Assembly: GCA_000818945.1 (NCBI GenBank)
Contig: KN805375.1
Span: forward strand, 195,788 to 259,787
Direction: 5' to 3'
DNA from: Schizochytrium sp. CCTCC M209059
Taxonomy: Eukaryota; Sar; Bigyra; Thraustochytrida; Thraustochytriidae
DNA: 64,000 nucleotides
Positions 20,801 through 30,221 of the stretch are shown here, piece after piece; the first letter of the stretch is position 1, and each line of letters starts with the position of its first letter. Below the pieces are notes generated by a model, which saw nothing but the letters and a program-made list of their open reading frames with translations, had not been told where the DNA came from and did not search any database. Both the position numbers and the translations under genes were made by a program.

Positions 20801-23138
20801 AGACGTGCGCAGTCCACTATGCGACCGACATCAAGACAAACAAGCTTGTGGCACTCAAGATTATGCGAGACAAGCATCAGTATAACCGCGAGATCTCTGC
20901 ACGCGAAGTCGCAGGTGATGGAGAAGATTTGCTCAAAGGCTGCATGAAACTTCTCGATCGCGATGACCCTGAGTTTGTCGCGCGTCTGGACAAGGAACGG
21001 TGCTTGGTGATGCCGCAAGGATCGCGCTCGCTCTTTGAGGCCATCAACACGGAGCGGTTTGCTGGACGAGATTTGCCAAAGATCCGCGCCATCGCGCACA
21101 AGATCGCTCTGGCGATCAAAAACCTTCACAATAGCGGTCGTATCCATGGTGACATCAAGCCTCGTAACGTCGTGCGTGTGAATCCTTCGGTGCAACACAC
21201 GTTCTCGCTTGAGAACAAGGGCGGTAGCCTTGAGGTACCAGAAACCTGGCGAGAGGATGTAACTGGAGAATTGCAAAGTTCACGAAGTGATGCAATTGCT
21301 GAGGATTGGAAGCTCATCGACCTTGACGCCTCGGCATCGTTGCTGAACGACGCGCAGGTCACGGAAAAGGTGAGCACCGGCTACGCTGCACCTGAACTGG
21401 CCCAATGGCACTTTCTTCGTCACGCCAAACCGGAAGAGGCCCCTCGCGTAAGCGAGGCCATGGATGGGGCTTTGGTGTTGTCCTCTACCAGATGCTGTCC
21501 GGGACCAAGCTTTTTAAAGTTGACGAATCGGATGACAATCTGGTGCATGACCAAGACAAGCTCAAGCTCATTAACTGGCTTGCGCTGGACGACGAACGTC
21601 TCCAGCGCATCAAAAGACGTGAGGACAGAACTGAAATCGAAGGCAAGATTGCTGACGTAGGAAATGGCCTGCAGGAAGAGAGAAGAGGCGACATTGAGGC
21701 CGCTCGCGACCTCGTTCGGCTTTGCTTACGGGGAGATCCGTCGGAGCGTATCACACTGACGCAAATTCTCGAGGAGCATCTCTTCTTCAAGTCTTTGCGA
21801 GAAGACGCATCTTGCACTGCTCAGAATGACGACGTGGATCCTGCTTCGAGCAAGGTCGCGCGCAAACGCAGCAGCCGAAAGTACAAGAGGGGTCGGATTT
21901 CGTTGCAACTATTAGGCATCCATAGGCATGTGGACCTGAAGCGCTTTAGTCTTTTCGGTCGCACGACGACTCCAAAACTTCCGCGGAACGCAAAACTGAG
22001 CGAGTTCCGCGCAAAGGAGGCGTATCGCGAGCTCATCGACCTGCCGACTTACCACTTCTTTCTCTCTCATGTGCAGTCACAAGCGGCAGGCATCGCCAAG
22101 GATCTTGCTTACGGGCTTGAGCGTCACCAGTTATCGGCTTGGGTTGACATGCGTGCTGCTGATATTACTCTTGAAGGCATGCACCGTGGCATACTTTTCT
22201 CGCGATGTTTTCTCATGGTACTTACAAAGGATGTTTTCTTCCGGCCCTATTGTCTCATCGAGCTCAAGTATGCTGTGGATTACTTTCGACAAACCTCAGG
22301 TGGATTGGAAGAGCACATCTTCTTCATTGTCGAAGAGGACCAGAGATTCTATCCTTGGACGGCCGAGATCAAAAAGCCGTGGGACCCGGAGCCTTGGAAG
22401 GTCGAGGATGATGATGACATGGATGAGAACGCCGACGATGTTGAAGATGACTTCGACGTGTGTGAGGGGTCTGTCCCCGAGAGCCCAAGGTCGGAACGGA
22501 AGGATGATGGCGTGCCTCAGCTTCGTGATGAGCTCGGCAAGCTTGGTTTCAATGAAGCAGAAGAGGTTTTCGATGCCGCACAGCACGCTTTATCTGTCTG
22601 CAAGCGCATTCCGTATCGTCGGCGCGAGTTCGAAGAGGATGCTATGATCCGAGCTCTCGATTTTCATGCTGGATTCCAAAAAAGCTCTCCTTTTTCGTTT
22701 ACGTTTAAGGATTCTCTCTCCTTCACCGTCGTTGGAAAAGGAGGCTCGAACATCGCGAGAGAGCTCGTCGCCAAGCTCAAGGCGAAAGAAAACATTGCAG
22801 CCTCCTTATTCCCGAGTGTCGCCCGTGCAACGTCAGTGCTTATCGTCGTTTTGGAGCAGGGTTGTCGCGACGACGTAGAACGTGCGCTGAAGGAATGGGC
22901 GCTTGCCGAGCTTCCCATTTTAGTAGTCGCAGACGATAAGACTTGGAACCTGGATGAAGCGCACAAGGAAGAGTTTAGTGAGGAAGTCCAAATCAGGCTC
23001 TTTGACCATCTCGAAGTCTTGACGTGGAGACCAGAAAAGGTCAAGAGTGATAATTTGTACATTGTTGACCACGAGCAGCCCGCGCTTATCGACGAGCTTT
23101 GCTCTCGCGCGGCAAAGCTGGCACGAAAATCAGCTTGA
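14814..23138 (+). CDS. LRR - protein kinase - TIR receptor-like protein (23 exons; one frame break)
   Basis: This is a single multi-exon gene. Exon 1 (14814-15190) starts at an ATG after an in-frame stop at 14754-14756 and encodes an acidic segment with EDPYD repeats. Exons 2-22 each encode one leucine-rich repeat. Exon 23 (20256-23138) carries a linker, a kinase domain (about 20740-21815), a TIR domain (about 22045-22370), an acidic linker and a C-terminal alpha/beta segment. All 22 introns are phase 2 with GT-AG borders, and the exon 22/23 junction runs directly into the kinase frame; together these give about 1690 aa. LRRs bind ligands or partners, and TIR domains signal by self-association or cleave NAD+. 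The likely role is a cytosolic sensor/signalling protein; no signal peptide or TM segment is visible. The kinase is interrupted by a frame change near 21440-21470 (separate entry), so the locus may be a pseudogene, carry a sequencing error, or use a short intron. Confidence 0.8.
15287..20193 (+). repeat. Array of 21 LRR exons, one repeat per exon, all phase 2
   Basis: Exons: 15287-15370, 15512-15595, 15767-15877 (111 nt), 16031-16114, 16279-16362, 16536-16619, 16762-16845, 16995-17078, 17221-17304, 17446-17529, 17691-17774, 17958-18041, 18216-18299, 18444-18527, 18609-18698 (90 nt), 18870-18953, 19145-19219 (75 nt; alternative acceptor gives 19094-19219), 19354-19437, 19612-19695, 19899-19982, 20095-20193 (99 nt). 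All others are exactly 84 nt (28 codons). Each begins with the third base of a split codon after an AG acceptor (mostly CAG or TAG), then reads Leu-x-x-Asn-x-Ile-Gly-Asp-x-Gly-Ala, and ends with a Leu-Thr-x-Leu motif before GTAAGT (variants GTGAGT, GTAGGT). Example: LENNEIGDDGAFRLAEALGR. This is the ribonuclease-inhibitor/NLR-like LRR class. Because all junctions share one phase, exons can be gained, lost or swapped without breaking frame. Confidence 0.9.
16585..17445 (+). repeat. Recent tandem duplication of LRR exon-intron units
   Basis: Positions 16585-16889 and 17044-17348 (offset 459 nt) read as identical over about 305 nt, covering an exon end, a whole intron, a whole exon and the start of the next intron. 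The duplicated unit is therefore two exons long. The intron 17305-17445 is a mosaic: its first part matches the introns at 16620-16761 and 17079-17220, while a middle stretch (gggacaatcggcgcaatcat) matches the other intron type at 16846-16994. That pattern fits unequal crossing-over or gene conversion. Confidence 0.92.
20256..23138 (+). other. Exon 23: kinase and TIR domains of the LRR gene
   Basis: Kinase: the nucleotide-binding loop is degenerate (LGRYNVVEGPPVHESKTCAV). The conserved Lys is in LVALKIMRDK (codon 20857-20859). The catalytic loop reads IHGDIKPRN (Asp codon 21151-21153). The DFG equivalent is Asp-Leu-Asp (21319-21327), and APE reads AAPEL. Subdomain IX, WGFGVVLYQML, is in the next frame. 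TIR: HFFLSHVQSQAAG (box 1), LSAWVDMRAADIT, SRCFLMVLTKDVFFRPYCLI and the C-x-x-E-L motif (YCLIEL), whose Glu matches the catalytic position of NADase TIRs. After an Asp/Glu linker (22408-22460), the C-terminal region has alternating strands and helices (TSVLIVVLEQGCRDDVERAL, LPILVVADDK) and could be a second, degenerate TIR-like fold. Stop at 23138. Confidence 0.85.
21440..21491 (+). other. Reading-frame break in kinase subdomain IX, or 44-nt intron
   Basis: The frame from exon 23's start is needed through PEEAPRVSEAMD. The frame one base shorter is needed from WGFGVVLYQML onward. Adding a single T within gccatggatggggc would give MDWGFGVV. Alternatively, 21448-21491 is a perfect GT-AG candidate (GTAAGC ... 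pyrimidine-rich CTACCAG) of 44 nt, whose length restores the downstream frame, but splicing it would delete the conserved subdomain IX. Confidence 0.7.
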
Positions 23139-24382
23139 GATACATTGATACATGTTTATTTTTTTTTTCGAACCACACGTAGTCACGGTGAATAAAACTC
23201 TTTATTCCCCAAAACAAGACACCGCAAATGATGTTTGTATGCGACCCCATTGGCCCCCAACCATCGAGGGCTTTCGCCGTCACAATAAATGGCATAGCCT
23301 ATTTAAAAAAAAAAACATCCCTAGTTTCTGCCAGGAGAAAAAAAATCCTCGAGGAGAAAAAAAAAGAATAGCTATTGAGCAATCGAATGCCCGATAGTCG
23401 CTGAGGAGGGTCGAACTCCTGACTTCTGGATTCGAAGTCCAGCACGCTAACCACTGCGTCACAGCGACGCTATACTGCACATGGCACACCCTTGCTTATA
23501 ACCCCCTCCTCCCTCTTCCCCGGACCCTCCGTTGACACGGACCACTGCGACGACCGGGACGAGGATGCCGCACTCGCAGAGCCAGAAACTCGGGCTCGCA
23601 GACGGACGGCGCTGGCCTGCCGCGCCGGCCGAGGGCGCGCAGCTGCAGGCGCGCGGCACGCGGCGTGCGCCGGGGCGTCCTCGTCACGGCGGCAAGGTCA
23701 CGGCGTGGCAGGGCACGGCGTTGCGATGCTCGGCATGGCACGGCATCACATGGCTTGGGATGGCATTCACATGGCGGTACGAGGCAGCGCGTGCAGCACG
23801 CACAACACAGCTCGAGCAACAGCATGAGCGAGAGCAACGGCGAGCAGCTGCGCCGCGAAAGGCGCGCGCGGAGCGGCAGAGACGCTCCGCGACGAACGAA
23901 CGAGCGCGACGAGGGCGCGGCACTTCCGGGCACGTCCGCGAACACAAAGGAGTGCAGCTGCGCCCCGAGATGGAGCACATTTTGCAAGCTGGCGCGGCCG
24001 GCGCGTGTGCTAGAGGAAGGGGCGAGGTGCCTGGCGAACCTGGAGAGGTCGCACGCGCAAGGGACTGGGGCCGAGGAGATCACGCAAAGCGGCACGGCGT
24101 GGTCCGCAAATGAGGGGGGCACGAGTGAGTGAGGGGTTGTAATAATTGGGCAGCAGTGAATCGCGGTCGCCTGCAGGGGACATGGTGTGAATGCGCCATT
24201 TTTGGCCGCGTCGTTCGGCTCGAGCGGGCGAGCCGCTGCCGCACGCGACAGCGAGCCGGCGACGCGCAAGGCTGCTGCAGCTGCTACAGCAAACGCGAAA
24301 GTCTCGACGAGAGGAAAGGAAAGCCAGCAACGCTGGGATTAATTGCAAGCAGACGCTGGAGGGCGGGAAAACAAGAAACAAG
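23139..24382. other. Spacer containing a tRNA; otherwise non-coding
   Basis: 23139-23396 is AT-rich with A-runs. The tRNA follows at 23397-23468. From 23500 to 24380 the DNA is GC-rich and forms the promoter/leader of the secreted-protein gene. Long frames on both strands there are compositional shadows. Confidence 0.6.
23397..23468 (-). tRNA. tRNA-Arg (anticodon TCG)
   Basis: The reverse complement folds as a full cloverleaf of 72 nt without the discriminator base. The acceptor stem is GTCGCTG/CAGCGAC, the D stem ACGC/GCGT, and the anticodon stem CTGGA/TCCAG with loop CTTCGAA, giving anticodon TCG, which reads CGA. The T stem is AGGAG/CTCCT with a TTCGACC loop. A-box (TGACGCAGTGG) and B-box (AGTTCGACCC) promoters are present. 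A T-run (the A-run at about 23358-23366 on the plus strand) about 30 nt downstream can terminate Pol III. There is no intron and no encoded CCA. Confidence 0.96.
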
Positions 24383-26920
24383 ATGGCGGCCGTGAAAATG
24401 GCGGCCATGCGGGTCATTTGCGTGACGCTAGCCCTCGCGAGCGGGGTGATGGCATCGGGGGAATGCGCCTTGGACGACGCACGAGCACTCGCGATCGAGC
24501 TCGAGGACGTAGCGACCGCGTCGGCCACGTGCCGGGCGGACGCGGCGCGCGTCAAGGGCTATGTGGACTACTTCTTGACCAACCTCGAGGATCTGCCTGA
24601 TCTCAACGACAAGGCTGAAACTCTGCAAGCTACGCTCGCCATTCTCGATGGCGTCTTCGACACGGTGGGGCCATTCGCGAGCCGGGTCCAGTACCTGGGA
24701 CCGATCGTCAAGGAGATGGGCAACGTCGCTGGTCGCATTGCGATCATGGTGGGCAACATTCTCAACACGACCTCTTCGATGGAAGCGCTGCAAGTACCGC
24801 TTCAGCAGGCGTCCTCCTCGCTTGCGGGCATCGCAACTTCGGGCGAGGTGACGCAAACTGCAGGTAGCGAGGCAAGCGCCTTGCTGAACAGCGCAATCGC
24901 GTGCAGCGATGCCAACTCGTGCGCGTCGACAAGTGATATTGAAATGTTTGGCGAAAGCATCGACCTGACTGTTCTCACATCCGCACGTGCCGAGCTTGTC
25001 GCGTGCAACGCTGCGCTTGGATCCGTCTCAGTCGTCTTGGACCAAGACGAGCTGCCAGACTTGTCTTCGCTTGACGGTATCAATGATTTCCTGGGCAACT
25101 TTGTAGCATGGGTAAATGGTATGGTTGACGAGCTCGAGGAATCAGCCGATTACACCATGTGCTGCAACGATGTGTTGCGTACAATCAAGGAGATCCTGGG
25201 AGAGATTGAAGACATTTGGAACTTGGCAACTTGCTGGCTTGATGGCGCAGAGACGGGTCTGGTGAATGAGCGTTTGGATTTGCAGTTTGGACTGTTCGGC
25301 CTGCTCGTTGACAAGATGAACGCCCGCGTCGAGGCGCTCAACACGGTTGTGGCTGCCATCGATACCTCGGATCTGAGTATTCCCGAGATTTCCCTTCCGT
25401 CCTTTTCGTTTGTGCAAGGGGCAAACGGCTCGTGCGCATTTGAGATTGGCGCTGGGTCGCTTCAAGTGCAAAATACGACGTTTGACATGGCCATCGCCGG
25501 CGTCTCGCCCATTGTGAACGAGTTTGATGGCAGCTTTGACGTTGGTGCGATCGTGGACAGCATCAAGCTCGAGTGCAGTTTGGCCAAGGCGGCTCTGGAA
25601 GACGATGCGGAGGCGGTTGATTGTTGCGACGTCGCGCGCACCTGCAAGGCGAGCGACCGTATTGTGCTCTACGAGAACACAGGATGCAGCGGAACGCTTG
25701 CTGGCACGCTTTCCGTTCCTGATGCAGGATCTCGCCACGCCTTGCGCACGGACGCGCAGCAGTGTACTGCCAACGACGAGGCGGCCTCTGTGGAGCTTGT
25801 CGGGCCGATTCCGGCAGGTCTCCGCATCGAAGTGGGCAACAACTATGAAGACTTGTGCTCGACGGACTTTTATGGATATGCATCGATTGTGCTGAGCGCA
25901 GAAATCCCCGAGGGCGAGACGCTGTGCATTCCGACGTTTGAGCAAAGCGGAGACTTTGGCGCGTACAAGATGGCACTTATGATGGCCGGCAGTTTGAATG
26001 GCAAAATCTCTCGCTACGAAGTGTCTCGTGATGACGGCGAGACCGTTGTCAATCGATGCGTGGAGCCGAGCACCATTGTGATGCACAGCGATAATGCGTG
26101 CAATGGCGACAATCTCGGTGCCTTTACTGCTCCGGGCGCAGGAAACTCAAAGACGATCCTTGCCGACACATTGTGGATGAGCGGAGAATTTGACACGAAC
26201 CGCGCCGAGTCCTTGCGTCTGGTTGGTCCGCTCAAGGCTGGTCTTTTGATCGAGCTGTACGACGACCGGGATGGAAGTGTCGACGAAGATACCGCAAACC
26301 TTGTGCTCAAGATGGATCTCGCGGCTGGAGAGGAACTCTGCGTGCCCACGCTTGAAGATTCGAGCGAACGGGCTAGCTACCGGCTCGAGGCCTCGTCCGG
26401 AAGCAGCCTCGACAGCGACGTCTCGCGCATGGTCCTTTTTTCGCCGTCAACGGCAGAGGTCACGCTTGAGCGTTTCTATGGCCGCGCTTGGACGCCCGAC
26501 TTTTCCGAGGAGAACGGCGGTCTTTCCAAGTGGAATGGGCCCATTCAGGGGGCCTTTTGCTCGGGCAACCGGTGCGATAACAAGCATCTTCTCGTGGCCA
26601 AGTCAAGCTCGTGCAGGACAACATCTACTTCGAGGTACACGGCATGGTTTTCAGAGGAACAGTCGAGTGTTTCATGGTGCAGCGAGTCCGAGTATGTGGC
26701 CGGTATGCAGTGCAGCGGCTCCAAGTGTGACAATCTTCGTCTCATTTGCCGCCCGCTTGCGGATGGATGCCAATGGAATGGTGGTGCAATGACAAAGTAC
26801 GTTGATGACAACGACACGTACGAGAATTTTGGTACCAAGGCGTTGCGCGGCGTTCGCTGCCACCAACGCTACTGCGGCAAGCTCGAGCTCCGATTCGCCA
26901 CGCTTACGTCAAGCCCATAG
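24383..26920 (+). CDS. Secreted Cys-rich protein with duplicated crystallin-like and CxGxxCDN repeats
   Basis: The ATG at 24383 lies in a CAAGATGG context and gives 845 aa. Residues 1-25 look like a signal peptide (AMRVICVTLALASGVMASG). Residues about 28-400 are mainly helical with regular Cys pairs. Two homologous ~115-residue units follow, at about 25651-25990 and 26068-26420. They open with RIVLYENTGCSG and TIVMHSDNACNG, and each ends with Glu-x-Leu-Cys-(I/V)-Pro-Thr (GETLCIPTFE, GEELCVPTLE). The opening resembles beta/gamma-crystallin strands, but I cannot confirm the fold. The C-terminus has three spaced motifs: AFCSGNRCDNKHLL, MQCSGSKCDNLRLIC and VRCHQRYCGKLELR. No transmembrane segment follows the signal peptide. 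The function is unknown; an extracellular or wall/matrix protein is plausible. Confidence 0.75.
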   Translation: MAAVKMAAMRVICVTLALASGVMASGECALDDARALAIELEDVATASATCRADAARVKGYVDYFLTNLEDLPDLNDKAETLQATLAILDGVFDTVGPFASRVQYLGPIVKEMGNVAGRIAIMVGNILNTTSSMEALQVPLQQASSSLAGIATSGEVTQTAGSEASALLNSAIACSDANSCASTSDIEMFGESIDLTVLTSARAELVACNAALGSVSVVLDQDELPDLSSLDGINDFLGNFVAWVNGMVDELEESADYTMCCNDVLRTIKEILGEIEDIWNLATCWLDGAETGLVNERLDLQFGLFGLLVDKMNARVEALNTVVAAIDTSDLSIPEISLPSFSFVQGANGSCAFEIGAGSLQVQNTTFDMAIAGVSPIVNEFDGSFDVGAIVDSIKLECSLAKAALEDDAEAVDCCDVARTCKASDRIVLYENTGCSGTLAGTLSVPDAGSRHALRTDAQQCTANDEAASVELVGPIPAGLRIEVGNNYEDLCSTDFYGYASIVLSAEIPEGETLCIPTFEQSGDFGAYKMALMMAGSLNGKISRYEVSRDDGETVVNRCVEPSTIVMHSDNACNGDNLGAFTAPGAGNSKTILADTLWMSGEFDTNRAESLRLVGPLKAGLLIELYDDRDGSVDEDTANLVLKMDLAAGEELCVPTLEDSSERASYRLEASSGSSLDSDVSRMVLFSPSTAEVTLERFYGRAWTPDFSEENGGLSKWNGPIQGAFCSGNRCDNKHLLVAKSSSCRTTSTSRYTAWFSEEQSSVSWCSESEYVAGMQCSGSKCDNLRLICRPLADGCQWNGGAMTKYVDDNDTYENFGTKALRGVRCHQRYCGKLELRFATLTSSP

Positions 26921-28717
26921 TAGTCAGGCATGCATAAAGGTATAATCCTATCGCAGAGAGCCATCGATTTGTATGTTTCTATGTGGTCTTGCATTCGCCA
27001 AAGCTCGCATATCGTTGGTGTTGGTGCCGTTGCACAAGTCTCGCCTTTCTGCCGCGGCCATTGTTGATAAACTTCGAGACTGGGAAGGAAGGAAGTTGTT
27101 TTGTGTCGACAATCTCGTCCCTTGAATCGACTGTTCGATCGATTAATTGACGGACGGATGGATCGACCCGATTCGATTCGATTCGATTCGACCCGCCAGC
27201 TCCGCTCCGCTCCGATTCGATCCGATCTGATCCGATCCGATCGGTGCGATCAACCAACTTTTCTCGCTTGGAGTTCCAGCCTCCCTGCAGTGCATTGTGC
27301 AGCGCAGTGCAAACAGTGCATCGATGCCTCCCGACTCGATTCGCCCAGGTATAGTCGTAGGCCCAGTTCTGTCCTCCGAGAAAGAAAGCAGCTCGGAGGC
27401 CGCCCACCTTCGTCCTCACCCAATCAACAACAGATTACGTTGTCCGTCCATGCTCATGCTGGCTCCGCGAAGCCAAACGCCGTGCCACACGAGATCGACA
27501 GCCCAACTTCCCCCCAAAATTTCTCTGAGCTTGCGATAATCTCCCCGTGGCCCGCTAGCCGCAAAGCCTGGTCGCCCCAGGCAGCCCCGATCAAGCTCAT
27601 CCTGCGCACCTTTACTAATGATAACAACTATACGTACGTACGTACATCGCTCAGGCGCCACCCAATCTCGAGGAAACGACTCGGACTCGCGCTGATGGTT
27701 GGTCATTTTCAGTTTGGGTCGGCTTGGAGCCGCTCCACGGGCACGTGTCGCCGACCAGCACGACCATCCTCGGAGCAGCGGCGACTCTGCGCCTGCGCGA
27801 CGCGACGCCGCGCTGCACATCGACCGCTCCCGGCGGAAGCGGGCTTGTGCACGCAGTGCAGCTGCGACCTGCACTGCCGCCCAGCGCGCGCAGGTCAGCT
27901 TGCATCGGCACGGCGTCGCCGTCCGCGCCGAGCTCGGTGCCGTCCAGCGGCACGTGCGGCCTAGCCTCGCAAGGGCGGGCGGCCTCGATGGAGATGGAGA
28001 GAGGCAGCGAGCCTGCACGTGCCGAGCTCGAGACGCGACTGCACTGCACTGCACTGCCCTGCACTGCACTGCAGGCCCGGCCCGGCCAGCAGCCAGCAGT
28101 GCGGCAAGCGCAGCCAGGTCGCCTCGCCTCGCTTCGTCTCGCTTCGTCTCGTCTCGTCTCGTCTCCCAAGACGGCGCTTCCCCGGCGCCGTGGCTGTGCA
28201 ACAGCAGGCGAGGACGCCTTGCACACTGGCTCATTCCTCTGGTTCACTGTCACTCGTTCGTTCGTTCACTTGCCCACACTGCCTTCCTCTTTCCTCTTAG
28301 GCTCTATCGCGCGGACGGACGCTCGCTCACACATTCTCGCTCGGCAAGCGCTCGAGCCCGCGCGCCAGAGCGCGAACCCCTTCGCCTCGGCCGCCGGCAA
28401 CCGAGCTGCGCTGCGCTGCGCTGCACGCCCGCGCGAGCCCCGCTCTCCCTCCGCTCGCTCGCTCGCTCGCTCACCTGGCACGCGCGCGAGCACAAGGGAC
28501 GGGGAGGGAAACGCGAGTGGAATTGGACGGAGCGCCACTTAAGCTGCGGCCGACGGCGAGAGCCCGCGCGCGCGCGTCGGCGGCAGCGGCAGCAGAGCCG
28601 CAAGGACCGCGAGCGGGCAAGGCGACACTAGGCCAGACCGCTTCTGAAGTCCGAAGCTTTTGAGCGAGCGGGGAAGAGGCGGGCGGGTGTCCTCGCGTGG
28701 ACGTAGCATAGTTGGTC
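26921..28717. other. 1.8-kb GC-rich spacer with many short tandem repeats
   Basis: It includes GATTC-type repeats (about 27170-27245), TGCAC repeats (28038-28072) and TCGTC/TCTCG repeats (28119-28167). Overlapping frames on both strands are rich in Arg, Ala and Ser and show no domain. I support no gene here. Confidence 0.6.
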
Positions 28718-29668
28718 ATGGTCGTGCGAAACTTGAGAGCAAGAGGCTCCGGTCATGGCTTTGCGCGCGTGCTCCTGGCGGCCTTCGTCGTAGCTGGTGC
28801 GGCGCTCCTGACACACACCGAGGCAGACGCCGCGAGATACTTGGACGATGGCGACAACGTCATCACCGCGAAATCGGATTCGCAGCTCGTCTCGGTGGGC
28901 AACGTCACAGGGGAAAGCTTTCCGACTGCCTCGATCGTGGGAGGCTCATCGGTCACGGGCACGCCGTACCCATGGGTGGTCTCGCTGCAAGTCAAAGTTG
29001 GAAAGTACTATGAGCACGCGTGCGCGGGTTTCCTGATTCATAAAAAGTGGTTGCTTACCTCGGCCCATTGCATTGAAGACAACAAAATCAAGCGGGTCAT
29101 TCTTGGCGTCTCGTCGCTCGCTCTTCCCAAGGGCCGCATCAAACGCAAGGTCAAGAAAGAGATTGTGCACGCAGATTTTGCCCGCGACCCCGTCGAAAAC
29201 GATATTGCTCTCATAAAGCTGAACAAGGCTGTGCACAAAAGGAAGATCAAACCCGTTCAATTGTGCACAGAAGACCTGGCATGGGCGTTGGAAGCCTCCG
29301 AAGAGCTGGCCACCATTGCTGGCTGGGGCGCGACATTTGAGAATGGGTGGACCAAGGATGTTCTACGCACGGCTGAGTTACCCTTGGTGAACCGATCCAC
29401 GTGCACGGCCGAGGGCGCCATGAGCGCAAAGGCCATCTTTGAGACTTCGATTTGTGCCGGATACGAAGATGGTGATGTGGATACATGCGTGGGCGACTCT
29501 GGAGGTCCTCTTTTTGTTCAAGACGACGAAGATACAGATGTCGTTGTGGGCATCACAAGTTGGGGAGTTGGCTGTGGTCGCCCGGGCAAGTACGGCGTCT
29601 ACACTAGGATTTCTTCGTATATTTCTTGGATCGAAGAGCAAGCTAGCATCAGCATCGCTTCATCCTAG
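28718..29668 (+). CDS. Secreted trypsin-like serine protease (S1 family)
   Basis: The ATG is at 28718 (MVVRNLRARG), giving 316 aa. A hydrophobic N-terminal segment (VLLAAFVVAGAALLTHTEA) is a signal peptide or signal anchor. A propeptide follows, then the mature N-terminus IVGGSSVTGTPYPWVVSLQV. The catalytic triad is complete: His117 in TSAHCIED, Asp162 in ENDIALIKL and Ser261 in CVGDSGGPLF. The residue six before the Ser is Asp255, the S1-pocket Asp of trypsins, so cleavage after Lys/Arg is expected. SWGVGCGRPGKYGVYTRISS completes the fold. The residue before IVGG is Ser, not Arg/Lys, so classical tryptic zymogen activation is not evident. Confidence 0.95.
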   Translation: MVVRNLRARGSGHGFARVLLAAFVVAGAALLTHTEADAARYLDDGDNVITAKSDSQLVSVGNVTGESFPTASIVGGSSVTGTPYPWVVSLQVKVGKYYEHACAGFLIHKKWLLTSAHCIEDNKIKRVILGVSSLALPKGRIKRKVKKEIVHADFARDPVENDIALIKLNKAVHKRKIKPVQLCTEDLAWALEASEELATIAGWGATFENGWTKDVLRTAELPLVNRSTCTAEGAMSAKAIFETSICAGYEDGDVDTCVGDSGGPLFVQDDEDTDVVVGITSWGVGCGRPGKYGVYTRISSYISWIEEQASISIASS

Positions 29669-30221
29669 TTCCGCACACTCAAACACACTTTGCTGGGAAT
29701 GGCTCATTGTTTTTTTTTTTTTTCTGTTGACATGTTGAGCGATGCGCGAGAGTTATGGCGGTGTGGATTTTCTTCTTTTTTTCGTCTTCTTCTGCAAGTG
29801 CTAGCTAGCTAGCTGGCTGTATTTTGTTCCTTTCGTTTGTACAGGTACTCTTGCGTCACATAGCTATTTCCTGAACAAGTCCGCTAGATCTAGTTTCCGT
29901 TCTTAGAGCCCCTTACACATTATTGTAAATCATCAACCGGTTTCGAAGGATTATGACCATGACTATTCACAAATGAATGGATGGATGGATGGATGCTATC
30001 TTAATATAGCCTATTCGTGCCAATGTAATTCAAGCAAAGAACGTGACGCGTCTCGTGGTAGTGTTCTTGCTGCATATGACATTGCACTCGTGCGATTTCC
30101 CATTCTGTTCTCCTGTTTTTTGTTTTTTCTCATTTTTGCTCCTTTGGCGAACGAGGCGAGGCGAAAACTAAATCATCATCTGCTTCGCACGCCGTTTTGC
30201 CGCTTGGTGCGGGCGAGGAGA
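29669..30221. other. Intergenic spacer
   Basis: Contains poly-T (about 29709-29722), a TAGC run and an (ATGG)n microsatellite at 29974-29993. The frame upstream of 30222 is open but not protein-like, so this is 3' end plus promoter/leader. Confidence 0.6.

Noticed and set aside
27699..28631. Long frames on both strands (about 270-310 aa) in the 27-28.6 kb spacer
   Set aside because: Arg/Ala/Ser low-complexity, no motif, mutually overlapping on both strands.
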